Shown in pieces: positions 36,900 to 46,401 of a DNA stretch of 64,000 bases; positions within the stretch are counted from its first letter, which is position 1, and the number at the start of each line of letters is the position of its first letter. The stretch spans positions 47,396 through 111,395 of the forward strand of contig NZ_JAIOUP010000007.1 in NCBI RefSeq assembly GCF_019931165.1. The letters are read 5' to 3'. The position numbers and the translations under genes were made by a program. The DNA comes from Schnuerera sp. xch1 (GTDB lineage Bacteria; Bacillota; Clostridia; Tissierellales; Tepidimicrobiaceae). The notes below the pieces were generated by a model. It was not told where the DNA came from. It ran no database searches and saw nothing but the letters and a program-made list of their open reading frames with translations.

Positions 36900-37547
36900 T
36901 TACATGTCCCCTTGTCCATAGGTTTTGAATTTGTCCATCATTAGAGTTATCTCCTCTTCTGATAATATGACTGGTTGTCCTATACATTTGGTTCTATAGT
37001 ATAATTCTGCACAGTATTCTACTTCTTCTGTTATATTAAAGGCTTCTCGTAGATCTTTTCCACCTGTTAATATACCATGATTTGCTAATAACACTGCCTT
37101 TCTGTCAATCATTGCTTCAAAGGCATTTTCTGCTAGTTCATTTGTTCCGAAAGTAGCATACTTAGCACATTTTACATCTAATCCAGCTGAAGCTATCATA
37201 TAGTGAACTGGAGGTAATGTCCAATTTAAGCATGCTATAGTAGTTGAATATATAGTATGAGTATGAATCATTGCATATATATCATCTCTTCTTTCATAAA
37301 ATATCCTATGCATTTCAAATTCACTAGATGGCTTCCTATCTCCATGAACCCTCTTTCCTTTTATGTCCAGTATTACTATATCTTTAGGCTTGGTCTGAAA
37401 ATAATCTATGCCTGATGGGCTTATGGCTATTAACTGCTTCTGTCTATTATATATGCTCAAATTCCCACCAGTTCCCTTCGTAAGACCTGAATTAATCAAT
37501 TTTCTCCCATATTCTACAATAAGTTCCCTTTCCTTTTCCATTAACAT
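36900..37547 (-). CDS. Class II aldolase/adducin family protein (fuculose-phosphate aldolase type)
   Basis: A 215-residue zinc aldolase. Ligands and base are seen in MIHTHTIYSTTIA (two His), LANHGILTGG (third His) and SSEFEMHRIFY (catalytic Glu). GTGGNLSIY is the phosphate-binding region. It lies 75 bases downstream of mtnA. In several bacteria such an aldolase with MtnA forms a salvage shunt turning 5-deoxyribulose-1-phosphate or methylthioribulose-1-phosphate into DHAP plus an aldehyde; that role is likely here. I choose the ATG at 37547 behind GGAAAGG; other in-frame ATGs lie within 18 bases. Confidence 0.85.
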   Translation of the reverse strand: MLMEKERELIVEYGRKLINSGLTKGTGGNLSIYNRQKQLIAISPSGIDYFQTKPKDIVILDIKGKRVHGDRKPSSEFEMHRIFYERRDDIYAMIHTHTIYSTTIACLNWTLPPVHYMIASAGLDVKCAKYATFGTNELAENAFEAMIDRKAVLLANHGILTGGKDLREAFNITEEVEYCAELYYRTKCIGQPVILSEEEITLMMDKFKTYGQGDM

Positions 37548-37621
37548 ATAGATTATCCTTTCCATACTAAAGTTTTATAATTGTGTACTTCTGTATTACC
37601 AATATGGCTTTTTTCTATTTA

Positions 37622-38680
37622 TTATTTAATGTTTATCCTTTCTTCCTTAAATTTCAATATATTTTTGTTAAATGGAGGTCTTACTATCCCTTTTTCTATT
37701 ATTATTCCTGTAATATTCTCATGAGGAGTCACATCAAAAGCAGGATTATATATTTCAACTCCTTTAGGAGCTATTCTTATCCCTTCAATATGAGTAACCT
37801 CTTTATCCTCCCTTTCCTCTATTTTTATTTCATCACCTGATTCTATATCAAAGTCTATAGTAGAAGTAGGAGCTACTATATAGAAGGGTACATCATATTC
37901 CTTTGCCACTACGGATAACATAAAAGTACCGATTTTATTGGCAGTATCACCATTTATAGCAATTCTATCTGCACCTACTAGTATTACATCAATCTTTCTA
38001 TCTCTAATCAATGTAGCAGCTACATTATCTGCAATTAGCCTAGTTGGAATACCTTCCTCAGCTAATTCCCAAGCAGTAAGCCTACCACCTTGTAATCTAG
38101 GCCTTGTCTCATCAGCATATACTAATATATCTTTGCCATCATAGAAGGCTTGTCTTATTACACCTAAAGCTGTACCAAATCCTGCTGTAGCAAGAGCCCC
38201 TGCATTACAATGAGTTAGTATAGTAGCTTTATCTGGAATAATTGTATTGCCATTCCTGCCTATACGTTTGTTGGTCTCTATATCTTCATTATATATTTTG
38301 TCTGCTTCAATTTTTATCTTATTATAAATAGATTCCTTTGGCAAACCCTTGTTTCCATCTATAACTGATCTCATACGGTTTGTTGCCCACATTAGATTTA
38401 CAGCAGTAGGTCTCGATTTGTCTAAAACGTCTAAAGCTATGTCTAATCTTTTAAGAAATTCATCCTTATTATTGTTTAAGAATTGCTTTGCAGCTAAAAC
38501 CACACCATAGGCTGCAGCCGTTCCTATAGCTGGAGCTCCTCGTACAACCATATCTTTAATTGCAAAATCTACTTCTTCATAGGTTTTACATTGAAATATC
38601 TCATAGGATACAGGCAACTTCCTCTGATCTATTAAGAATAAAATGTCATCTTTAAATTCCATTGTTTTTATTTCAGTCAT
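37622..38680 (-). CDS. mtnA: S-methyl-5-thioribose-1-phosphate isomerase
   Basis: A 352-residue member of the eIF2B-like sugar-phosphate isomerases. The N-terminal VVRGAPAIGTAAAYGVVLAA, the catalytic Cys in LTHCNAGALATAGFGTALGV and the Asp in VILVGADRIAINGDTANKIGT are intact. It isomerises methylthioribose-1-phosphate (or 5-deoxyribose-1-phosphate) to the ribulose form. Together with the downstream aldolase it forms a two-gene unit; no kinase (mtnK) or phosphorylase (mtnP) is in the window. Ribosome site AAAAGGGG. Confidence 0.95.
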   Translation of the reverse strand: MTEIKTMEFKDDILFLIDQRKLPVSYEIFQCKTYEEVDFAIKDMVVRGAPAIGTAAAYGVVLAAKQFLNNNKDEFLKRLDIALDVLDKSRPTAVNLMWATNRMRSVIDGNKGLPKESIYNKIKIEADKIYNEDIETNKRIGRNGNTIIPDKATILTHCNAGALATAGFGTALGVIRQAFYDGKDILVYADETRPRLQGGRLTAWELAEEGIPTRLIADNVAATLIRDRKIDVILVGADRIAINGDTANKIGTFMLSVVAKEYDVPFYIVAPTSTIDFDIESGDEIKIEEREDKEVTHIEGIRIAPKGVEIYNPAFDVTPHENITGIIIEKGIVRPPFNKNILKFKEERINIK

Positions 38681-38812
38681 AGCACTATTCCCCTTTTCAT
38701 GTACATAAATATGGATATAAATTAATAAAAATAGCCTTTATGCTCATATACTTCACCAATAAGTCTTATATGTTTATATATTCGACATAAAGTTTGTTTT
38801 CCCTTTATTTTT

Positions 38813-39328
38813 TTAAAAATCTATAAATAATGTAAAAGTTTGTGTTTGAGAAGGTGTCAAAGACACAAATAATACTCCTATTAATACATAAACAATAAAT
38901 CCTATATAATTGAAAAACTTACTAATATCTCTTTTCATAATATTCATACTAACTAGCTGACAAACTACTGCTCCTGCAATAAATAAACCAATATGAAAAA
39001 TTACATTAGTATTACTTGCAATAACTTGATAAGTATAATGGCCAATAACAATAAGTAAATTCATGGATATAATTCCACTAGCTTTTGCTGTAAAATAGTT
39101 TGATGTTTTATTCTTCAATATCCAATAATCAATTAACATAAAAAAAGTTAATGCAAAATATCCAAGCTTTAAGTGCTCCCATACACTTTCATTTACAGCA
39201 CTAAAGAATCCTACAATAATAGATTTGTCTGACCATTCATACGTAAAATGCAATAAAGATCCTACTATAATGATCCAAAATATACCTATTATATGCCATT
39301 TATTGATAATTGATTTTCTTTTAAACAT
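38813..39328 (-). CDS. Small polytopic membrane protein (DUF6512-like)
   Basis: A 171-residue protein with five predicted membrane helices. The N-terminal stretch GSLLHFTYEWSDKS...FFSAVNESVWEHLKLGYFAL is a conserved signature I associate with DUF6512. No catalytic motif is visible. The ATG follows GAGGTGAAATT. It appears monocistronic and its function is unknown. Confidence 0.7.
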   Translation of the reverse strand: MFKRKSIINKWHIIGIFWIIIVGSLLHFTYEWSDKSIIVGFFSAVNESVWEHLKLGYFALTFFMLIDYWILKNKTSNYFTAKASGIISMNLLIVIGHYTYQVIASNTNVIFHIGLFIAGAVVCQLVSMNIMKRDISKFFNYIGFIVYVLIGVLFVSLTPSQTQTFTLFIDF

Positions 39329-39550
39329 AATTTCACCTCTAATGAAATTATATTCCTATTGATGGATAATAAATTATATTATAATAAAAATTTTAGTTAT
39401 TTTTTGTTTTTATTTATATTAATCAAATTGGAATGTTTATATTCAATGTAGATATTTCTGAAATGTGGATTTTTTGTGAAGTGTGGATATTTTGGTTAGG
39501 ATATTTGGTTTTATGTGTGGAAAATCTAATTATGAAAGTGAGGTGATAAA

Positions 39551-39754
39551 ATGACAGTTAAAAGTGATCTTGAAAAAGCTATAGCTTCATCTGAAGCTGC
39601 AAAAGGAAGTTATTCTATGATGGCCCAATCAACTGAAGACGAACAAGTAAAACAAACCTTTGAGCAGATGAGCTCAGATATTGATAGACATCTACAATAT
39701 TTAAATGGTAGATTGAATTTTTTAAATGAAAATAATGAACTTAATCAACAATAA
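39551..39754 (+). CDS. DUF1657 family small protein
   Basis: A 67-residue, wholly helical protein: TVKSDLEKAIASSEAAKGSYSMMAQSTEDEQVKQTFEQMSSDIDRHLQYLNGRLNFL. It matches the DUF1657 pattern, a short family common in spore formers and often near spoVA-type genes; no such genes are nearby. The helical pattern resembles half of a ferritin-like bundle, and a dimer is plausible. Ribosome site GTGAGGTG. Confidence 0.8.
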   Translation: MTVKSDLEKAIASSEAAKGSYSMMAQSTEDEQVKQTFEQMSSDIDRHLQYLNGRLNFLNENNELNQQ

Positions 39755-39850
39755 TAGTATAAATTAAAAACATTCAATTAAAGATTATAATAAATGGAAT
39801 AGCCTTTAAAATGCATTTGATTAAAAAATTCAGATTTATTAAGAATTATG

Positions 39851-39892
39851 AAAGCAGCTAAAATTGATGAGGCTATCAATTTTAGCTGCTTT
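39851..39892. repeat. Long perfect hairpin (18-bp stem)
   Basis: AAAGCAGCTAAAATTGAT is followed by a six-base loop and its exact inverse, ending in TTT. It lies between the DUF1657 gene and the convergent YitT gene and could terminate either; the T-runs are short. Confidence 0.6.
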
Positions 39893-39938
39893 GTGGATTG
39901 TTATGACACTATAGATAAATTATTTATTTTAATATAAT

Positions 39939-40811
39939 TTATATCCCTATATTTTTAAAACCACGACCTTTTACTTCCACTACGTTATTTACAGTAAAGA
40001 AAGCATTTGGATCTGTTTTTTCTACTATGTTTTTTAACTTCGCTGTCTCTCTTGATGTAACTATACAATATATAACTTTTTTATTTTCATTTGTATAGCC
40101 ACCTAATCCTTCCAAAAAAGTAACACCCCTGTGCAATCTTTTAATAATCGCATCAGCTACCTTCTCAGGAGTTTGTGATACTATAACTATATTCTTTTTC
40201 ACATTTAATCCTGTCTGTACTTTGTCCACTACAGTATACCCTATATACATGGATATTAGCGTATACATTGCAGATTTATACCCAAATAGTAATGATGAAA
40301 GGGAAACTATTATAGTATTTGCCATCATTAAGCCTGTCCCAATATTCACATTATATTTTTTCTTAAGAATTGCAGCTATTATGTCAAAACCTCCTTGAGA
40401 AGCTCTTTGTCTAAACATCAGCCCCATTCCTATTCCATTAAATATTCCTCCAAAACTTGAACCCAATAATATATCGTCTACTATAAAATAACTCCCTAAT
40501 TCTCTTGTAAGTGTTAAAAAAAGTGACAAAACAAGCATAGATATAAAACCATATATAGCAAATTCCCTATCTATCATTTTAGAACCTATAACAAATATAG
40601 GAATATTAATAAGAAATACGGATATACCTGTAGGTATTTCCGTTAGATATTGAATTAAAATTCCTAATCCTCCAACACCACCACTTAATAGCTTGTTAGG
40701 TATGAAAAATACGTTGAATGCTATAGAACACAGTAAATTTCCTATTACTATAAATATTAGTTTTGTTACAATTTCCTTTGAATTAATTTTTCCTGCTAAT
40801 TTACCAGACAT
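39939..40811 (-). CDS. YitT family membrane protein
   Basis: A 290-residue protein with about five membrane helices (residues 10-185) and a C-terminal soluble DUF2179 domain (KGRGFKNIGI end; GVTFLEGLGGYTNENKKVIYCIVTSRE). Family hallmarks are SGGVGGLGILIQYLTEIPTGIS and RQRASQGGFDIIAAILKKKY. YitT proteins are widespread in Firmicutes; a transport role is suspected but not proven. I start at the ATG at 40811 behind AAGGAG; upstream in-frame ATGs lack one. Confidence 0.85.
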   Translation of the reverse strand: MSGKLAGKINSKEIVTKLIFIVIGNLLCSIAFNVFFIPNKLLSGGVGGLGILIQYLTEIPTGISVFLINIPIFVIGSKMIDREFAIYGFISMLVLSLFLTLTRELGSYFIVDDILLGSSFGGIFNGIGMGLMFRQRASQGGFDIIAAILKKKYNVNIGTGLMMANTIIVSLSSLLFGYKSAMYTLISMYIGYTVVDKVQTGLNVKKNIVIVSQTPEKVADAIIKRLHRGVTFLEGLGGYTNENKKVIYCIVTSRETAKLKNIVEKTDPNAFFTVNNVVEVKGRGFKNIGI

Positions 40812-40917
40812 CTTTAACTCCTTCTTTTCTTTTTTTATACTGCATCCACATGATAGCATTTTTGATTTAATTTTCATATGTCTTTTTAATAAATTTTATT
40901 GAAAATAATATAAAATG

Positions 40918-41668
40918 TTAAACAAACACTAAATTTAAAACAACTGCAGAAACAATCAATACTATAAACAAACTAAGTGCATAAAACCTATATTCCTTAT
41001 ACAATCCGCTAGTAAGTACTCCCATATGTTCCAATGTAAACGCTTGACAAAGATGTAATGGCGAAAAAAATAGCCTAAGAATGCAGCTCCAAATACAAAA
41101 TATGTATAAACGTATAGCAATCCTCCAATAATATTAAGCTGAGAAATCATAGGAAATATAATTGCCAATGCAGCAGTCTGATTTCAAGTTATGTATCCAA
41201 AGAAAAATGATGATATGAAAAACATTGCTATATGTCGAAATACAAGATTTATTGCAGCACGTCGCGGAGGCGATAACTCCATCTCTTCTCCTAAATTGTA
41301 TATAAATGGAGCAGATAATAATGCCCCTCCAGAAATTATTAAAACTCCAATCATAGCAGGAATTATCATTAAAATTTTTTCTTATCTCTTATTAAAAGTA
41401 TTAATATATTAACTATTTCATTGAGTATATTGTAGTGTTTCATCCACCCACCAAGAATACTTACCATCATAACTGTCAGCACTGTAGTCAGAGATGGCGA
41501 ATTAGTTATAATACTTGCAATCGCTTGCCCTAAATCTTCCATTCGTAAACCAGACAATATGCCTAAAATTCCTGTCGAAATCAAAAGGATATAACTAAGT
41601 TTAACTTTTTTACTAGTTAAAATTGGTATTATTATAAATGCAACAAGCACAGATATTAATTGACTCAA
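40918..41668 (-). pseudogene. Decayed DUF401 family permease gene
   Basis: Pieces of one membrane protein lie in three frames. MSQLISVLVAFIIIPILTSKK...MKHYNILNEIVNIL ends at a poly-A tract near 41372; MIIPAMIGVLIISGG...MELSPPRRAAINLVFRHI follows in another frame; an in-frame TGA (41186-41184) interrupts it. A further shift at a T7 tract (near 41069) restores SPLHLCQAFTLEHMGVLTSG and the final helix ending LNLVFV at 40918. The total length (about 250 codons) is also short for this family, so internal deletion is likely. Two of the lesions are homopolymer indels, so part of the damage could be sequencing error. Confidence 0.75.
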
Positions 41669-41751
41669 TTTTATCGTTCCTTTTATAATTATTTCCTTCT
41701 TTTAACATTATATCATAAATAAGTGGACAAGGTACTTGTCCACTTGTCCAC

Positions 41752-42594
41752 TTATTTATTTAAAAATCCTATTGCAATTACTCCTGGTCCTGTGTGAGTT
41801 CCAATTACAGGTCCAACTTCTGATATTATTATATTCTTGGGTGTATATTTTTCTTCAATTAGCTCTCTTAAAGTCTTTATTGTTTTCTCATTTTGAGCAT
41901 GATACAAGAATACAGTTTTATTAGTCAAATCAAATTCATTTTCTTTTATCCAATTATCAAACCACTTTACGATTTTGTTGTTGCCCCTGACCTTATCAAC
42001 AACTGAAACTTTACTATCTTTCACTGTAATAATAGGCTTAATATTCAAAATTGAACCTGCTATTGCCTGCCCTTTAGAAAGTCTACCTCCCTTTTCAAGA
42101 TATTTCAAAGTATCAACTGCAACCACAAGTTCTACCTTATCCTTTAAACTTTCTATTGTTTTAACAATTTCATCTATACTTTTGTTTTGATCTACTAACT
42201 CTGTTGCTTCCAATATTAAAGAAAATGTTCCAAGACATACACTTCTTGAATCTATAAGATTAATTCTCTCATCATCGATCATATTCTTTGCTATTTGTGC
42301 AGATTCATATGTTCCACTAAGGTCTGAACCTAAAAATATTCCTAAAACTTCATCTCCACCTTCTAATATTTTATTAAACACTTCAACAAACTTTCCTGGT
42401 GTAACTTGTGATGTAGTAGGAAGTTTATCTGATACAATTAATTTGTCAAAAAATTCATTAGTACTTAATTCAACCTTATCTAAATATGATCTATCTTCAA
42501 AATTTACTGTTAGTGGCACCATTATAAGATTATATTTTTCTATAATTTCTTTTGTAACATCTGATGTACTATCAATAACTATTCTTATACCCAT
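41752..42594 (-). CDS. DegV family fatty-acid-binding protein
   Basis: A 280-residue DegV protein: MGIRIVIDSTSDVTKEIIEKYNL at the N-terminus, SQVTPGKFVEVFNKIL, FLGSDLSGTYESAQIA and ...VGPVIGTHTGPGVIAIGFL at the end. DegV proteins bind a long-chain fatty acid and, as FakB-like subunits, may present it to a fatty-acid kinase. I place the start at the ATG at 42594 behind AAGGAG. It lies directly downstream of a MarR regulator; both have FabT-like boxes, which supports a lipid role. Confidence 0.88.
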   Translation of the reverse strand: MGIRIVIDSTSDVTKEIIEKYNLIMVPLTVNFEDRSYLDKVELSTNEFFDKLIVSDKLPTTSQVTPGKFVEVFNKILEGGDEVLGIFLGSDLSGTYESAQIAKNMIDDERINLIDSRSVCLGTFSLILEATELVDQNKSIDEIVKTIESLKDKVELVVAVDTLKYLEKGGRLSKGQAIAGSILNIKPIITVKDSKVSVVDKVRGNNKIVKWFDNWIKENEFDLTNKTVFLYHAQNEKTIKTLRELIEEKYTPKNIIISEVGPVIGTHTGPGVIAIGFLNK

Positions 42595-42612
42595 AATTTC
42601 TCCTTCCATTTT

Positions 42613-42629
42613 AATTGGATTATCAAAAT
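42613..42629. promoter_or_regulatory. FabT-like operator before degV
   Basis: AATTGGATTATCAAAAT matches the recalled FabT box ANTTTGATTATCAAATT at 15 of 17 positions. It is 19 bases upstream of the degV start and 23 bases after the marR stop. Confidence 0.5.
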
Positions 42630-42651
42630 ATTCGACTGTTGAAATATTAGA

Positions 42652-43095
42652 TTAAAAATCATACTTTTTCCTAAAGAATATATCTATTTTTGCCAATACT
42701 CCAATTAGCATCTTCTCCTCATCTTTATTCAATGATTTCAATGCATTAGTTACTAAATCCTTATGAAAATCTAAATGAGCATTATATGCTGAAATGCCTT
42801 TATCTGTTAGCTTAATCATAACAACACGTCTATCGTAACTTGAGCGATGTCTTTCAACGTACCCCTTTTTAATTAAATTATTAATTGCTGTAGTTAACGT
42901 TCCGGAAGTAATGCCCAATTCTTTAGCTGTCTCTGACATAGTGGGTTCTTTATCTATCCCTATATTTTCTATAATATGCATTTCTTTTATGGATAAGTCG
43001 GAAAATTCACCTCTCCTGAGACATCTTTCTTCTATATCAAGAACATTAGCAAAAAGCCTTACAAGTATTTCATTAATAGATTTATGATTATCCAT
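42652..43095 (-). CDS. MarR family transcriptional regulator (FabT-like)
   Basis: A 147-residue winged-helix repressor. The DNA-binding core is MSETAKELGITSGTLTTAINNLIKKGYVERHRSSYDRRVVMIKLTDKG, with the wing at SSYDRR. Length and pattern resemble FabT-type regulators of fatty-acid synthesis. It is followed 57 bases later by degV. A FabT-like palindrome lies 16 bases before its start, suggesting self-control. Ribosome site GAGGTG. Confidence 0.85.
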   Translation of the reverse strand: MDNHKSINEILVRLFANVLDIEERCLRRGEFSDLSIKEMHIIENIGIDKEPTMSETAKELGITSGTLTTAINNLIKKGYVERHRSSYDRRVVMIKLTDKGISAYNAHLDFHKDLVTNALKSLNKDEEKMLIGVLAKIDIFFRKKYDF

Positions 43096-43110
43096 AGTTA
43101 CACCTCAAAT

Positions 43111-43127
43111 ATTTTGATAATCAAATT
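43111..43127. promoter_or_regulatory. FabT-like operator before the MarR gene
   Basis: ATTTTGATAATCAAATT matches the recalled FabT consensus ANTTTGATTATCAAATT at 16 of 17 positions and contains the perfect palindrome TTTGATAATCAAA. Confidence 0.6.
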
Positions 43128-43220
43128 ATATTTGTTAAATGTAACTCTGTCAAGCGGTATATAACAAACTAAGCACTTTTAACTAGTATTGTTCTATAAT
43201 CAACTAATCTTATCTACTCA

Positions 43221-44531
43221 CTAAAATATCAAGTGTAATATTGGTGCTGCTATAAGTATGGATAATACAACTCTTTCTATCCATATTATAATATAATCCT
43301 TCATTGTAAGTGGTATCTCTGTGGCCATCATACAAGGTATTGAAGCTGAAAAGAATAAAATTTCCGATACACTCACTATTGCTATAAGAAACTTTGTAAT
43401 CATAGAAGCATCCGTAACCAATAATGCTGGCAAAAACATTTCAGCTATACTCAATGCATTTGCTTTAGCTGCTAGTAATGGCTCGGGAATCTGCGTTATT
43501 AGAGTAAATGGATAAAATATATAACCTACTATATCAAATATAGGTGTATATTCAGTTAAAACTACTCCTATAACTCCAATAGACATAAGTAATGGACCAA
43601 TTGATAAAGCTAACCTTATTCCTGATTTGAAAGTTCCTAATACACTTTCTACAACTGTAGGTGCATTATCAAATGCTTCCATTCCTTCTTTATATGCCAT
43701 CTTAAATCTATTACCGGAGTCTAATTTTTCTGCGTTACCTTCTTGTCCCTTATAGTAAGTTGTTGGTTTCTTGCTTAAAGGATATATCCTTGCTGTTATA
43801 GCTGTTACTATAAATGTAATAACCAAAGTCAACCAAAAGTACAATAACCAATAATCCATAATATCTAATGTATCGGCTACAATAACCATAAATGTAGCTG
43901 ATACAGTTGAAAAACCAGTAGCTATAATAGAAGCTTCTTTTCCTGTATATTTACCTTCTTGATATACCTTATCCGTAATAAGTAAGGCCAATGAATAACT
44001 ACCTACAAAAGATGCTACAGCATCTATTGCAGATCTTCCTGGTGTCCTCCAAATTGGTTTCATAACAGGTTGCATTAGAACCCCTATGAATTCCATTAAA
44101 CCATAATTAACTAAAAATGCAAGAAATATTGAACCTATTGGGACTATTGTAGTTACTGATATAACTATATTATTATAAATAAATGGAATTACATTTTCTT
44201 TCATCAAAAATGCTGGTCCTACATTAAAAATTGCCATGAATATAAATACAATACCTAGTAGTTTAATAATTGAAAAAATAGATGTTGTTCTATCTCTATT
44301 CCAAGTTTTATTAATAAATGGCAATACTCCTCCTATAGCCACTATTAAACCGGAATATACAGACCCAAAATAAGGAATAGTTTTGATATAGTTAACAATA
44401 TGATCTAAGGGAATAGAACTATCCCCGTTTATTTTGATAGGTATGAAAAACATAAAAATTCCTATTGCTGCAAATAAAATAAATTTAAAAATTCTAATCC
44501 CATCATTTTTTGTTCCTGGGCGTTTTTTCAT
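43221..44531 (-). CDS. YjiH family membrane protein
   Basis: A 436-residue protein with 10-11 membrane helices. It carries nucleoside-recognition (Gate) type segments: FVGSYSLALLITDKVYQEGKYTGKEASIIATGFSTVSATFMVIVADTL and LLVTDASMITKFLIAIVSVSEILFFSASIPCMMATEIP. The whole fits the YjiH family, whose substrate is not established. The ATG follows AAAGGGGG. It appears monocistronic. Confidence 0.85.
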   Translation of the reverse strand: MKKRPGTKNDGIRIFKFILFAAIGIFMFFIPIKINGDSSIPLDHIVNYIKTIPYFGSVYSGLIVAIGGVLPFINKTWNRDRTTSIFSIIKLLGIVFIFMAIFNVGPAFLMKENVIPFIYNNIVISVTTIVPIGSIFLAFLVNYGLMEFIGVLMQPVMKPIWRTPGRSAIDAVASFVGSYSLALLITDKVYQEGKYTGKEASIIATGFSTVSATFMVIVADTLDIMDYWLLYFWLTLVITFIVTAITARIYPLSKKPTTYYKGQEGNAEKLDSGNRFKMAYKEGMEAFDNAPTVVESVLGTFKSGIRLALSIGPLLMSIGVIGVVLTEYTPIFDIVGYIFYPFTLITQIPEPLLAAKANALSIAEMFLPALLVTDASMITKFLIAIVSVSEILFFSASIPCMMATEIPLTMKDYIIIWIERVVLSILIAAPILHLIF

Positions 44532-44698
44532 ATTAATTCCCCCTTTTCTTATGTCTTATGAAATACTAATTAGATTTTCTTGCATTACAACGAGACTATT
44601 ATAATGAATTTACCATCTGCTTTGCATATATAAATTATATCATAAAGTGGATAAAATCTTCCTAATACTTTGAAAATTAATCTTCAGATCCAATTTTC

Positions 44699-44721
44699 AT
44701 AAAAGGAGTTACTCCTTTTAT
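44699..44721. terminator. Small hairpin after pcp
   Basis: AAAAGGAGT / ACTCCTTTT, 18 bases past the pcp stop; the short U-run on the transcribed side makes it a weak terminator. Confidence 0.4.
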
Positions 44722-44738
44722 TCTCCAGTTTTATGTCA

Positions 44739-45380
44739 CTAACTGATTTCACTACCAACTTCTTTAATATCTTCATCATATTTAATGGCTGCTTCTATTG
44801 CAGCTGTTATTCCTTTAATAATAAGATCTAAAGGCATGCTTGGTCTGTCTTTTTTATCAATTACTTGTTCTGGTAGAAATGGAATGTGTATAAATCCACC
44901 TTTCATGTTTGGGTATTTTTTATCTATGTTATAAAGCAATCCATACATAATATGATTACATACATAAGTACCAGCTGTATTTGACACTTCTCCAGGTATA
45001 TTCTTATCATTCATCTCTTTTACCATTGCTTTAATAGGTAATTTTGCAAAGTAAGCAGCATCCCCATCTTCAAATATTGGTTCATCTATAGGTTGGTTCC
45101 CTTCATTATCTGGTATTCTTGCATCACTTATATTTATTGCTACTCTCTCTATACTTATTCTATTTCTTCCACCTGCTTGACCAACGCATATGGTTATGTC
45201 TGGATTCTCTTTCTCTAAAGCTTTCTCTAATCTTTCTATAGACTTCCCAAATACAGTTGGTATTTCAAGTTTTATTATATCTGCACCCGCTATTTTATCA
45301 TCTAATTTTTTCACAGCTTCAATAGCTGGATTTATTTTCTCATTTCCAAAAGGATCAAAACCCGTAATTAATACTTTCAT
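44739..45380 (-). CDS. pcp: Pyroglutamyl-peptidase I
   Basis: A 213-residue cysteine peptidase that removes N-terminal pyroglutamate. The catalytic triad is visible: E78 in [18 protein letters not shown]141 in [16 protein letters not shown] and H165 in [10 protein letters not shown]. It lies downstream of DUF979 and DUF969 membrane genes on the same strand, a recurring arrangement in Firmicutes. The pair may import a pyroglutamyl compound for this enzyme; that is inferred. Ribosome site TAGGAGGT. Confidence 0.95.
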   Translation of the reverse strand: MKVLITGFDPFGNEKINPAIEAVKKLDDKIAGADIIKLEIPTVFGKSIERLEKALEKENPDITICVGQAGGRNRISIERVAINISDARIPDNEGNQPIDEPIFEDGDAAYFAKLPIKAMVKEMNDKNIPGEVSNTAGTYVCNHIMYGLLYNIDKKYPNMKGGFIHIPFLPEQVIDKKDRPSMPLDLIIKGITAAIEAAIKYDEDIKEVGSEIS

Positions 45381-45460
45381 ATTTAAGTACCTCCTAATTT
45401 TCTTAACTATATTATAAAATATATTAAAAACAGAACTTCCCTACAAATTATGGTAAAATC

Positions 45461-46378
45461 CTATAACGCAAAGATTAATATCCATATTATATGAATTATA
45501 AACATTACTAATGCAATTGGGAATTGTGACTTCATTACCTTATTTTTATCTTTCATTTCTAAAATAGCTGCCGGTACAATATTAAAATTTGCTGCCATAG
45601 GTGTAAGTAATGTTCCACAGTACCCAGCTGTCATAGCCAATGCTCCTACTATTGCTGGATTTGCACCTTGTGCTAATACAAAGGGTGCCCCTACTCCTAC
45701 TGTAATAACAGAAAAAGCTGCAAATGCATTTCCCATTATCATAGTAAATATCATCATACCTGCATAATATGCTATCACACCTAACACTATATTTTCAGCA
45801 GGAATAATTCGAGAAATTCCAGAAGCTATCACTTCTCCTACTCCTGCAGCATTAAATAGTGCTCCAAGAGCTGCTAAAATCTGTGGTAATAAACTTGGAG
45901 AACCTATTTGTTGTAGCATATTGCCACCACTTTGAAGAGCTTCAGATGTCTGAGATTTAGTTAATATTAATCCAATTACAAGCCCTACTACAGCTCCTAT
46001 TCCTAATCCTACAAGTCCATCTAAATCTGTAAACTGTGCTATTCCAAAAGCAAAAATAGCTATCATAAGCGCAGGAATGAATATCGCATTTCCTATTTCA
46101 TTTGACTTTTTCTTTCTATACTCTTCATCTGTTGCATCTCTTGTAGATCCTGCTCTAACTCGTTTTGTAGCTGTTAAAACTGCCATCACGATTAAAATAA
46201 TTCCTGTAATATTTGCTGGAATATATGGCCCAAATATAAATATTATACCTAATAGTCCCCAAAACAATGTACTTCCTATTCTGGTAGGATGTTCTTCATC
46301 TTTAAATGAATAAAATGATGTTATTAAAGATACCATACCACATAATATAAATAAGATCTCAAGCAAAATATCATTCAT
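45461..46378 (-). CDS. DUF979 family membrane protein
   Basis: A 305-residue protein with about nine membrane helices. Recognisable blocks are FNAAGVGEVIASGISRIIPAENIVLGVIAYYAGMMIFTMIMGNAFAAFSVITVGVGAPF and AMTAGYCGTLLTPMAANFNIVPAAILEMKD, which resemble ion-transporter-superfamily permeases. It is always seen with DUF969, encoded 24 bases upstream. Together they probably form one two-part transporter. Confidence 0.85.
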   Translation of the reverse strand: MNDILLEILFILCGMVSLITSFYSFKDEEHPTRIGSTLFWGLLGIIFIFGPYIPANITGIILIVMAVLTATKRVRAGSTRDATDEEYRKKKSNEIGNAIFIPALMIAIFAFGIAQFTDLDGLVGLGIGAVVGLVIGLILTKSQTSEALQSGGNMLQQIGSPSLLPQILAALGALFNAAGVGEVIASGISRIIPAENIVLGVIAYYAGMMIFTMIMGNAFAAFSVITVGVGAPFVLAQGANPAIVGALAMTAGYCGTLLTPMAANFNIVPAAILEMKDKNKVMKSQFPIALVMFIIHIIWILIFAL

Positions 46379-46401
46379 AAATAATTTCTCCTTTCTTCCA
46401 A

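Noticed and set aside
41184..41186. In-frame TGA in the DUF401 remnant as another selenocysteine codon
   Set aside because: The gene also has two frameshifts, there is no nearby Cys partner, and the family is not known to contain selenocysteine; decay or sequencing error is simpler.
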